Assembly (NCBI GenBank): GCA_013330825.1
Contig: DUHN01000072.1
Location: 1-7,485 of the forward strand
Source: Candidatus Woesearchaeota archaeon
GTDB lineage: Archaea; Nanobdellota; Nanobdellia; Woesearchaeales; GW2011-AR4
Length of the DNA: 7,485 nt
Direction of reading: 5' to 3'
Each line of letters begins with the position of its first letter. Position 1 is the stretch's first letter. Position numbers and translations under genes: made by a program. The notes beneath the pieces are model-generated. The model did not search any database. It saw only the letters and a program-made list of their open reading frames with translations, and was not told where the DNA came from. Shown piece by piece: positions 1 to 5,353 of this stretch.

Positions 1-279
1 TTCCGGGAGTATGGACTCCACTTCCTCCTGCTTCTCCTTCAGGAGCTCGAGCAGCCTTCGCGGATGCATGGCCTTGTAGTGCTTCTGGCTCTTGATGAAC
101 AATTCCGATGCCAGCCCTTTCTCGCAGAGGCGCTCCATGGCATCATAGACGTTGCTCCGGTTGATCTTCGTCTTCACGGAGAGGGTGTTTGCCGAGGCCT
201 CCCCCACATCGACCAACGCCTCGTAGATCCTGGCCTCGTTGAGGCTCAATCCCAATTCCATGAGGAGTTTCTCGTTCAT
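1..279 (-). CDS. TrmB-family transcriptional regulator, N-terminal part (runs off left edge)
   Basis: The reverse strand reads from an ATG at 279-277 without a stop to the window edge, giving 93 residues that begin MNEKLLMELGLSLNEARIYE. The pattern 'LGLSLNEARIYEALVDVGEAS', then 'KINRSNVYDAMERLCEKGLAS' and 'HYKAMHPRRLLELLKEKQEE' is the winged helix-turn-helix of the archaeal TrmB family. Residues 1-70 are the DNA-binding domain; about 70-93 begin the coiled-coil linker usual in that family. The effector domain lies outside the window. TrmB proteins sense sugars or other small molecules and act as repressors or activators. There is no Shine-Dalgarno sequence, but an AT-rich TATA-like element about 26 nt upstream makes a leaderless transcript likely. 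The gene is divergent from the 411-aa gene and shares with it an intergenic palindrome, so autoregulation and control of the neighbour are likely (inference). Confidence 0.88.
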   Translation of the reverse strand, partial: MNEKLLMELGLSLNEARIYEALVDVGEASANTLSVKTKINRSNVYDAMERLCEKGLASELFIKSQKHYKAMHPRRLLELLKEKQEEVESILPE

Positions 280-299
280 TACCGGAGAGAGTTATCCTT

Positions 300-313
300 G
301 AATATTTAATATT
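300..313 (-). promoter_or_regulatory. TATA-like promoter element for the TrmB-type gene
   Basis: On the minus strand this stretch reads AATATTAAATATTC. Its centre is about 26-27 nt before the ATG at 279, the usual archaeal TATA-to-start distance, so transcription probably begins at or next to the start codon. The element lies directly next to the palindrome at 314-333. Confidence 0.5.
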
Positions 314-333
314 TTCGTTGTGTTTGCAACGAA
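314..333. promoter_or_regulatory. Operator-like inverted repeat, copy 1 (TTCGTTG-N6-CAACGAA)
   Basis: Perfect 7-bp arms, TTCGTTG and CAACGAA, are separated by six bases. The site lies between two divergent promoters: the TATA-like element of the minus-strand TrmB gene on one side and the TTTATATAA box (339-347) of the 411-aa gene on the other. An identical pair of arms with the same spacing recurs at 2801-2820 before the five-gene operon. This is the expected layout for the binding site of the adjacent regulator. It abuts the BRE position rather than overlapping the transcript start. Confidence 0.82.
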
Positions 334-338
334 TAGAA

Positions 339-347
339 TTTATATAA
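339..347 (+). promoter_or_regulatory. TATA box of the 411-aa gene
   Basis: TTTATATAA, preceded by the purine-rich BRE-like bases ATAGAA. The predicted transcript start is near 369-371, which puts the ATG at 376 only about six nt into the message. Confidence 0.65.
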
Positions 348-375
348 CAAATAAGCTTCCCTTCCGCCAAGAGGC

Positions 376-1611
376 ATGTATTATTTTTGCATGAAACAAA
401 AGCATCATATGACAGAACCAACTGACGGTGCAGATGAAGGAATTCCCACGCTTCAATGTAAAGAGTACCCTATCATCGGTAAAACCACACACGCCATTGC
501 ATATGGCTACATGATGTTGAAGGGAGAAGAGCTCCCTCATGATCGGGAAACAGGATTCGTCCAGCCAACTCCTGCTTCTTTCTCCAAAAAAGTTGCCAGA
601 ATTCGGGAGGATGGTTTCCGGCTTGCGACGCTTGAAGACGCGCTCAAGGCGGTGACCTTTGAGCTTGAGATCCTGGATGTTGCAAATGCTCCGCTGTTGA
701 TAAGCGAGGTTGACAAGGCAGGGGTAGGGCATTGGGCGAATGTTCGCTATTCATCCCCTGTCGAGAAGGAATTTGATAGGATTGCCCATGATTTGCAAGA
801 GATACGCGCCGTGCGGGCACACCACCCTTCCATTCTCAATTATGATCTAGGCCACATCGATATTCCGTGGCTGAACACTCCTCTCACAGTGGCGGACGGC
901 GTTGCCTTTTACAAGGATGTGTTTGCTGTCCAACACAACAGCCTGCACCTGACAAACATCACCCCCCAGGATACTGTCTATGATGGGGCTTTGCCCCTTA
1001 CGTCATCCCGTTTTTCCAATTTTGGAAAGGCATTCTACCTGAAGGACTTTTCAGAAGAAGCGAAGAAAAAAGAACCAGAGGTATATGAGCGACGGCTAAA
1101 GGAAATCACCGACATTCTCCTTCCGGACAAGACTGCCCTGCCCGCTCTCAACCGCGCCCTCACGAGCAAAATCAAGGAAAGATGGTATAATCCAGAAAAG
1201 CCGCCTCACGTGGTATACTATCAAGTTGGCGATGCATTTTACGAGCCTAATCACCCTTCAATACCGGAAGGCCCTCGCCATGAAATCATGGAGTTCTTCA
1301 ACGACACTAAAACAATCAGTCCACTCAAATGGGTTGCGGAGGATTTCCAGGCACCTTTCTATATCGCCCCAGACAAAGCCCTTGATGCGCATCCCAAAGA
1401 CCAAGCCTACATCGTTCCCCTGAGAACCGAGGGCATCTGGACAGCCAGGCCGAGCCTTGTTCCGCTGGACATCACCGGCAGGTGCAGGAGGATGAGTGTC
1501 ATCAATGGATACCATGATCAAAAATACAACAGCGTGATTCCTGCCCTCAAGGAGCCGCACCATTTGATGTTTGTGAAGGATCCCCCTGTTGCCCCTTCAT
1601 TGTTCCGCTGA
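376..1611 (+). CDS. Unrecognised 411-aa soluble protein, divergent from the TrmB-type gene
   Basis: I do not recognise this family. The protein has no signal peptide, no membrane segment and no obvious nucleotide-binding motif. It looks cytoplasmic with mixed alpha/beta character: a charged helical stretch at about 225-248, aromatic-rich strands at about 277-290 (HVVYYQVGDAFYEP) and a proline-rich C-terminus. His/Asp-bearing segments such as 'NYDLGHIDIPW' (155-165) and 'INGYHDQKYN' (376-385) could form an active site, but this is only a suggestion. The start is uncertain. ATG 376 fits a near-leaderless transcript from the TATA box at 339-347; in-frame ATGs at 391 and 409 would remove an unremarkable N-terminus. 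The promoter carries the same palindrome as the five-gene operon, so the product is probably used together with that operon. Codon use is balanced and like that of the operon genes. Confidence 0.85.
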   Translation: MYYFCMKQKHHMTEPTDGADEGIPTLQCKEYPIIGKTTHAIAYGYMMLKGEELPHDRETGFVQPTPASFSKKVARIREDGFRLATLEDALKAVTFELEILDVANAPLLISEVDKAGVGHWANVRYSSPVEKEFDRIAHDLQEIRAVRAHHPSILNYDLGHIDIPWLNTPLTVADGVAFYKDVFAVQHNSLHLTNITPQDTVYDGALPLTSSRFSNFGKAFYLKDFSEEAKKKEPEVYERRLKEITDILLPDKTALPALNRALTSKIKERWYNPEKPPHVVYYQVGDAFYEPNHPSIPEGPRHEIMEFFNDTKTISPLKWVAEDFQAPFYIAPDKALDAHPKDQAYIVPLRTEGIWTARPSLVPLDITGRCRRMSVINGYHDQKYNSVIPALKEPHHLMFVKDPPVAPSLFR

Positions 1612-1700
1612 GCGAAGCTGTACTGTAGGATTCTGTGTTTTTCCATTTAGCCGCTTTCAAAAATACTATCTCCCCATGATATCCCGCATTCACCGAAACC
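1612..1700. other. Intergenic spacer, possible weak T-tract termination only
   Basis: A short T run (about 1638-1642) followed by TTT could serve as an archaeal T-tract terminator for the 411-aa gene. I see no stable hairpin, RNA gene or credible open reading frame here. Confidence 0.35.
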
Positions 1701-1711
1701 CTTAAATATAT
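1701..1711 (+). promoter_or_regulatory. TATA box of the nucleotidyltransferase gene
   Basis: CTTAAATATAT is centred about 27 nt upstream of the ATG at 1733. This predicts a leaderless transcript and favours that ATG over the one at 1721. Confidence 0.65.
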
Positions 1712-1730
1712 GTCTATACTATGTCTATAC
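1709..1730 (+). repeat. Two perfect tandem copies of TATGTCTATAC
   Basis: The 11-bp unit TATGTCTATAC occurs at 1709-1719 and 1720-1730, covering the interval from the TATA box to the ATG at 1733. Eleven bases is about one helical turn, so two protein subunits could bind the same DNA face. The position over the transcript start would suit repression. Autoregulation by the AbrB-like N-terminus of the downstream protein is a plausible inference. Confidence 0.6.
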
Positions 1731-1732
1731 AT

Positions 1733-2554
1733 ATGGAACTGCGGCAATTAGCGGCAAGAGAGCAGCTCGTCAAGACCGTAGTCAGATCAGGCAACGGGGG
1801 AGCAGTGTGGGTTCCGAAAAGCTGGCTCGGGCAGGAAGTTGTCATCATACTTCCGGAAAAACCGAGATTAGGGCTGAAAGGAAGGATAGTGCACTTGCTC
1901 GAGCCTTACTTGAAGGATGTGATCTCCGTCGGAATATATGGCTCCTATGCCAGAAACGAGCAGGAAAAAGATTCCGACATAGATGTTTTGGTCGTAACCA
2001 AAGAAAAAAGGATGAAAATCAAAGAAGGCAACGTGGAGATAACATCATTGCCCATTGACAAGCTTAAGTCCACAATCCAAAAATATCCGACGATGTACTA
2101 TCAGATGGTCCAGGAAGCGGTTCCGCTGATTAATGCCTCGGTCCTGGAAGATCTCAAGAGCATAAAGGTAAAAAAAGAGAACTTCATGCCGTATCTCAGG
2201 GAAACAAGGGAGCATAGCAAAAGCAACAGGGAATTCCTTGAATTGGACAAACTGGACGGCCCTTACCTGACATCTTACTCCGTGATGTATTCGGCAATGC
2301 TGAGGCTAAGAGGATTGTTCATCATGAGATGCCTCCTGGAAAAAGGCAGATTTTCCAACAGGAATTTCAAAAGCTGGCTCAAGGCCAAAGGCGTAAGCCT
2401 CCATGAATACAAATGCTGCTATCATGCCTATAGGCTGATGAGAGACGGCAGAGATGCAAAAAGCCTGAAGATATCCGTGGAAACTGCGGAGAAATTATTG
2501 ACTATACTGCACAATGAGCTGAATTCCTTGGAGACGCAGGTCAATGGCCAATAG
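1733..2554 (+). CDS. AbrB-like/DUF2080-like segment fused to a minimal nucleotidyltransferase with helical C-terminus
   Basis: This is a 273-aa protein counted from the leaderless ATG 1733; an ATG at 1721 would add only MSIH. Residues 12-40 (VKTVVRSGNGGAVWVPKSWL and on) resemble the short beta-hairpin DUF2080/AbrB-like module of archaeal transposon and toxin-antitoxin proteins. Residues 68-105 form a polymerase-beta-type nucleotidyltransferase core: GSYARNEQEKDSDID gives an exact GS-x10-DxD motif (G70 S71, D82, D84), and E102 is a candidate third metal ligand. Residues 150-265 are all-helical and HEPN-like in position, but I see no clean RX4-6H catalytic motif; 'YRLMRDGRDAK' is the conserved-looking part. 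Known relatives transfer nucleotides to proteins or RNA, as in MNT/HEPN toxin-antitoxin systems. The gene is richer in lysine and AAA/AAG codons than its neighbours. It overlaps the next ORF by 11 bp. Exact target unknown. Confidence 0.87.
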   Translation: MELRQLAAREQLVKTVVRSGNGGAVWVPKSWLGQEVVIILPEKPRLGLKGRIVHLLEPYLKDVISVGIYGSYARNEQEKDSDIDVLVVTKEKRMKIKEGNVEITSLPIDKLKSTIQKYPTMYYQMVQEAVPLINASVLEDLKSIKVKKENFMPYLRETREHSKSNREFLELDKLDGPYLTSYSVMYSAMLRLRGLFIMRCLLEKGRFSNRNFKSWLKAKGVSLHEYKCCYHAYRLMRDGRDAKSLKISVETAEKLLTILHNELNSLETQVNGQ

Positions 2555-2735
2555 GAAAAAGAGGCTTCAGAAAGGCATAGAATCCATTGAGAAGCAAATC
2601 AGGCTCCATGAGGAAAAGCTGAAAAAGGCAGAGGAAGAAGGCAACCTTGAGCTGGAAGAGTACTACGCCAAAGAGATTGCCGCCAAGAGGAAAGACCAGG
2701 AAGAGAAGCAAAGAATCCTGGACAAGGGCGGCTGA
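2544..2735 (+). CDS. Small charged coiled-coil protein overlapping the nucleotidyltransferase gene
   Basis: The 63-aa product is highly charged, with Lys/Arg/Glu/Gln dominating. It is predicted to be one long helix or helical hairpin: hydrophobic residues recur at heptad-like spacing through 'GIESIEKQIRLHEEKLKKAE' (residues 11-30) and again around 36-58. There is no membrane segment and no enzyme motif. The ATG lies inside the end of the nucleotidyltransferase gene (11-bp overlap), with AGGT (2538-2541) just before it, so the two are translationally coupled and made together. A partner or antidote role for the nucleotidyltransferase is the natural inference, by analogy with two-gene MNT modules, but nothing in the sequence proves it. 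Codon use matches the upstream gene, not the operon downstream. Confidence 0.75.
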   Translation: MANRKKRLQKGIESIEKQIRLHEEKLKKAEEEGNLELEEYYAKEIAAKRKDQEEKQRILDKGG

Positions 2736-2748
2736 CCACCGGCGGTGG
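2736..2748 (+). terminator. GC-rich hairpin directly after the coiled-coil gene
   Basis: CCACC-GGC-GGTGG forms a 5-bp stem starting at the base after the TGA stop. No U-tract follows at once; pyrimidine-rich sequence begins only around 2781-2793. It may slow or end transcription of the pair, but this is a weak call. Confidence 0.3.
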
Positions 2749-2800
2749 CATACAACCTCCTTCCAATAAGTAGCGGGCCCGTAACCTCTTTTCTGATATT

Positions 2801-2820
2801 TTCGTTGTACTCACAACGAA
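2801..2820. promoter_or_regulatory. Operator-like inverted repeat, copy 2 (TTCGTTG-N6-CAACGAA)
   Basis: The arms and spacing match the site at 314-333. In this copy the symmetry extends one more base on each side (TTCGTTGT-ACTC-ACAACGAA). The 40-bp blocks 307-346 and 2794-2833 agree at 31 positions, and the distance from palindrome to TATA box is the same. The central six bases differ, as expected when only the arms are read by a dimeric protein. Confidence 0.82.
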
Positions 2821-2825
2821 CAAGA

Positions 2826-2833
2826 TTAATATA
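2826..2833 (+). promoter_or_regulatory. TATA box of the five-gene operon
   Basis: TTAATATA lies six bases after the palindrome. The predicted transcript start is near 2856-2859, giving a leader of about 40 nt before the ATG at 2898. It rules out the in-frame GTG at 2835, which would be upstream of the transcript start. Confidence 0.65.
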
Positions 2834-2872
2834 GGTGGACAAATATTCTTTACTATTAAGGGGTGAAAACAA

Positions 2873-2889
2873 TTTCCTGTTGCAGGAAA
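2873..2889 (+). promoter_or_regulatory. Leader hairpin with 7-bp stem before the asparaginase-like gene
   Basis: TTTCCTG-TTG-CAGGAAA is a perfect 7-bp inverted repeat with a 3-nt loop in the predicted 5' leader. It encloses AGGA (2884-2887), the only ribosome-site-like sequence close to the ATG at 2898. A second such sequence, GGGGTGA (2861-2866 with the preceding G), lies unpaired before the hairpin. It could control translation or be a DNA dyad for a protein. Confidence 0.5.
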
Positions 2890-2897
2890 AAACAACC

Positions 2898-4112
2898 ATG
2901 GCAAACCCGACACTCGACTCGCTGGTGAAATTCGCCGAAAGGAACAACAGGCCTGCCTGCGTGGGCTTTTTTTACACCGGCGGGACTTTTGCCTGCGTCG
3001 ACACTCCGAAAGGGCTGCGGCCTCTTGACAACGAGACCGATGTGGCGGAGCTGTTGGATAAAGGCATGAATTTAGGGGCATTGAAGCAGGCTCATTTGCT
3101 GGATTACAAGCTTGATTTCCTATTCTCCATAGACAGCACAAACATTTCCGCTGCCGACCGCGACAGGATAGTTAGCGCAATAACGCCTAAATTCCCCTTT
3201 TACGACGGGACCATCGTAATCCACGGCACAGATACCGGCGCGGAAACGGCTAAGCACCTGCACCTGGCGCTGCCGTTTTACAATCCCTCCACGGAACTTG
3301 ACGCCGGCTACAACTGGACAAAACCAGTCATTCTGCTTTCTTCACAGCTATCCGGGGCAGCAAGGATCGCCGGCACGTTCGCGCCGAGTTTCGGAAGCGA
3401 CGCACAGACAAATTTAGCCACCGCGCTTGTCACCATCGCTGACCAGCAGATAGGCGAGTCCGGGATCATAACCAATGGGTACCAACTGCTGAGGGGCACC
3501 GCTGCCAATAAAGTCACCGAGAACGAGATACCTCCCTTTGAGCATGATAAGGCAGTCCCTGCCCTGGGGACGCTTACGGCACTGGGCATGAGATATAACG
3601 AGACGTCCTTCCTGAGGGCAACAACCGTGGGGGAATCAAACCACATCCCGCTTACGATAACGAACGCGGCATTCTATGAGCAACTCGTCCTGCCGATAAC
3701 GGAATCGACGCAGCTCCAGCCATTCTATCAGATTATCCATCCCAAGACCAAGGAGGTAAAGGCGTTTCAGGAGTGGGTAGAGCAGTCACTTCCCAAAATA
3801 GTGATATACCAGACGAAGGGAGCCGGAAACATTCCCGATACCGACGCCAAACGCCTCCGGGAACTGGCCGAAAAAGGAGTCAATATCTTCAGAACCCCCA
3901 TACCAGGAGGCCGGATTCCGGACAGGCAATTGTACGATACCGCGGGAGGAGAATACATGGGATTGAACATGCAAATGCACACAGCGATATCGAAAGCGAT
4001 GATGTGCCTCTCCATTGTTGATAAAATGCGCCTGCCCGCTGAAAAAACATATGACTATGTGACCAAGCTCATGGTCAAGCCGTGGGGCAATGAATTCTTG
4101 CCCCGGAGGTAA
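2898..4112 (+). CDS. Asparaginase/GatD-like amidohydrolase, first gene of the operon
   Basis: The 404-aa product has both signatures of the L-asparaginase/GatD family: 'YTGGTFA' at 26-32 (nucleophile T30) and 'HGTDTGAET' at 109-117 (T111, D112). 'GSDAQTNL' at 166-173 matches the conserved SDAxxNL helix. K205, in 'RGTAANK', falls where GatD has its catalytic lysine (RGTxxxK, from memory). Family members hydrolyse asparagine or glutamine to release ammonia; GatD does so for archaeal Gln-tRNA synthesis with GatE. Here the N-terminal domain of GatD is absent, there is an insertion around 128-142, and no GatE is nearby, so GatD function is unlikely. Bacterial-type asparaginases are about 330 aa, so this one is long. 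ATG 2898 was chosen because the in-frame GTG at 2835 precedes the predicted transcript start; a TTG at 2880 is possible. No signal peptide, so cytoplasmic. True substrate unknown. Confidence 0.85.
   Translation: MANPTLDSLVKFAERNNRPACVGFFYTGGTFACVDTPKGLRPLDNETDVAELLDKGMNLGALKQAHLLDYKLDFLFSIDSTNISAADRDRIVSAITPKFPFYDGTIVIHGTDTGAETAKHLHLALPFYNPSTELDAGYNWTKPVILLSSQLSGAARIAGTFAPSFGSDAQTNLATALVTIADQQIGESGIITNGYQLLRGTAANKVTENEIPPFEHDKAVPALGTLTALGMRYNETSFLRATTVGESNHIPLTITNAAFYEQLVLPITESTQLQPFYQIIHPKTKEVKAFQEWVEQSLPKIVIYQTKGAGNIPDTDAKRLRELAEKGVNIFRTPIPGGRIPDRQLYDTAGGEYMGLNMQMHTAISKAMMCLSIVDKMRLPAEKTYDYVTKLMVKPWGNEFLPRR
4105..4110 (+). promoter_or_regulatory. Strong ribosome-binding site GGAGGT inside the end of the asparaginase-like gene
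   Basis: GGAGGT lies five bases before the ATG at 4116 and ends on the first base of the preceding TAA stop. This ties translation of the alpha-CTD-like gene to the asparaginase-like gene and fixes the downstream start. Confidence 0.8.
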
Positions 4113-4115
4113 ACG

Positions 4116-4613
4116 ATGACGGAAACCACAATTGCCTTGTTGGGAAGAGTCATAGAGATAAGAACCCTTGAATCCCGCTTGGATGCCCTCTGTAACCAGC
4201 TGAGCCACGGGAAAGATTCATACGCCATAGCGAAAGGCGTTCGGGCAGGTCTTGCCGATGCAACCAGATCTCTCTTAGGGGAATATCAAAACAAAATCCA
4301 GAGGACGCCGGAACAACGCTATCTGGAAGGACTGCTGGCACATTACGAGAATCCCTATCTGGGAATGAGCCCCAACCAAAAATACAACCTAAAGATCAAG
4401 GACCTGAAATTGCCGGAAACAGTCGTCAGTCTCCTGGAAAATCATTTTCCTGACAGGTATGTGGGGGAACTTGTTCAGCGGACAGAAAAGGAAGTACTGG
4501 AAATTGATGGATTCGGCCGCAGAACCTTTGACAAGGTAAACACAGAACTAGCAAGAATGAATTTGCGCTTTGGCATGGAGATTTCCGGTTACCGGCGGCC
4601 TGGCAGCCCATAA
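4116..4613 (+). CDS. Small protein with RNA polymerase alpha C-terminal-domain-like fold
   Basis: The 165-aa product has two parts. Residues 1-90 are helical and unrecognised ('LESRLDALCNQLSHGKDSYA' is typical). Residues about 93-157 align with the C-terminal domain of the bacterial RNA polymerase alpha subunit: VGELVQRTEKEVL against IGDLVQRTEVELL of E. coli RpoA, then 'GFGRRTFDKV' for 'NLGKKSLTEI', and 'LRFGME' for 'LSLGMR'. This is a helix-hairpin-helix fold that in bacteria binds UP-element DNA and activators. The alpha-CTD residues that contact DNA (R265, N268) seem to be T102 and S105 here, while the GxG(R/K)(R/K) hairpin is kept. Archaeal RpoD has no such domain. The gene is three bases after the previous stop, second in the operon. 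Transcription factor, nucleic-acid binder or protein adaptor are all possible. Confidence 0.85.
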   Translation: MTETTIALLGRVIEIRTLESRLDALCNQLSHGKDSYAIAKGVRAGLADATRSLLGEYQNKIQRTPEQRYLEGLLAHYENPYLGMSPNQKYNLKIKDLKLPETVVSLLENHFPDRYVGELVQRTEKEVLEIDGFGRRTFDKVNTELARMNLRFGMEISGYRRPGSP

Positions 4614-4624
4614 CTAACATCATT

Positions 4625-4634
4625 GGAGGAGGAG
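4625..4634 (+). promoter_or_regulatory. Ribosome-binding site GGAGGAGGAG
   Basis: This purine run ends four bases before the ATG at 4639. It selects that ATG over the in-frame ATG at 4675. Confidence 0.8.
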
Positions 4635-4638
4635 CACC

Positions 4639-5316
4639 ATGGTACACATCTACATTCCACGTAAAGACGTTGACATGACGGGAGGGCGGGATAAAGCAAA
4701 AGTCACCCATGACGACCTTGCCATCCTCATCAAAAAATCGTATCGCACCAAAGACGAGCTCATTAAAGGGTACAATCTCAACGAAAAACCATCCCCCGAC
4801 TCTATTTTCGCAACCAAGTACTTCAACGATGTGATAATGTCAATTGCGGATGAGGAGAGGGGACATCACAAATCTTTCCCGCAGGAGACCCTTGTTGGAT
4901 TAAGTTCCCTCCATTATTACTGGGCGGCCATAGACCATCTGAAGGAGCACGACCATCCTGCCCGTTTCGACACCATCATCAACAATCAAGCCAAAAGCGG
5001 ACTGGACAAGGTGGCAGGCATCAAACCGAAAATGGCGTTTTACACCGCGGGAAGGCCGGATTATCTCACCATGAACCAGAATCCCATGAACCATGCGATG
5101 GGCTATGTGTTCCAAGGGAAGGACCTCGGCGTCCCAGAAGAGAAATCCGTGCTCGTCAGAACGGGAAACAAGTATTACGGCTTCGAGCCGGTCGTCCGCG
5201 CCATCGATGAGATAGAAACATATGATAACGTCCGGACATGGTTCCGGACAAGATCACTCCCTGACAAGACGGTTTCAGGCATCACCGCCAAGCTCAAACC
5301 GGAGCTGAGCATCTGA
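4639..5316 (+). CDS. Unrecognised 225-aa soluble protein, third gene of the operon
   Basis: I do not recognise the family. The protein begins MVHIYIPRKDVDMTGGRDKA. It has a mostly helical N-terminal half (about 20-107), with a His-rich stretch: H76-H77, H92, H100, H104 and H106, around 'HYYWAAIDHLKEHDH' (92-106). This might be metal-binding, though no known motif is met. The second half is mixed, with 'KMAFYTAGRPDYLTMNQNP' at 131-149 and 'VLVRTGNKYYGFEPVVRAID' at 171-190 looking like beta strands plus turns. There is no signal peptide or membrane segment. The gene follows the alpha-CTD-like gene by 25 bp with its own strong ribosome site, so it is cotranscribed with the asparaginase-like enzyme. 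Function cannot be assigned. Confidence 0.85.
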   Translation: MVHIYIPRKDVDMTGGRDKAKVTHDDLAILIKKSYRTKDELIKGYNLNEKPSPDSIFATKYFNDVIMSIADEERGHHKSFPQETLVGLSSLHYYWAAIDHLKEHDHPARFDTIINNQAKSGLDKVAGIKPKMAFYTAGRPDYLTMNQNPMNHAMGYVFQGKDLGVPEEKSVLVRTGNKYYGFEPVVRAIDEIETYDNVRTWFRTRSLPDKTVSGITAKLKPELSI

Positions 5317-5353
5317 CCTTAAGGTAACTCAAAATGGCTGTTGGAATGATACC

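Noticed and set aside
64..309. Plus-strand 81-aa open frame
   Set aside because: It is the antisense of the TrmB-type gene, which has clear winged-helix homology on the minus strand.
1605..1630. Possible terminator hairpin around CGCTGAGCG at the end of the 411-aa gene
   Set aside because: Only three to four base pairs with an impossible or minimal loop; no U-tract directly after it.
2775..2780. GGGCCC palindrome near the second operator
   Set aside because: Six bases is within chance expectation and has no match near the first operator.
2835..2897. In-frame GTG at 2835 as the start of the asparaginase-like gene (21 extra residues)
   Set aside because: It lies two bases after the TATA box and before the predicted transcript start; the extra residues have no family counterpart.
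2599..3141. Minus-strand 180-aa open frame
   Set aside because: It runs antisense through the coiled-coil gene, the operator-promoter region and the asparaginase motif; its composition is Cys/Ser/Pro-rich and unlike a real protein here.
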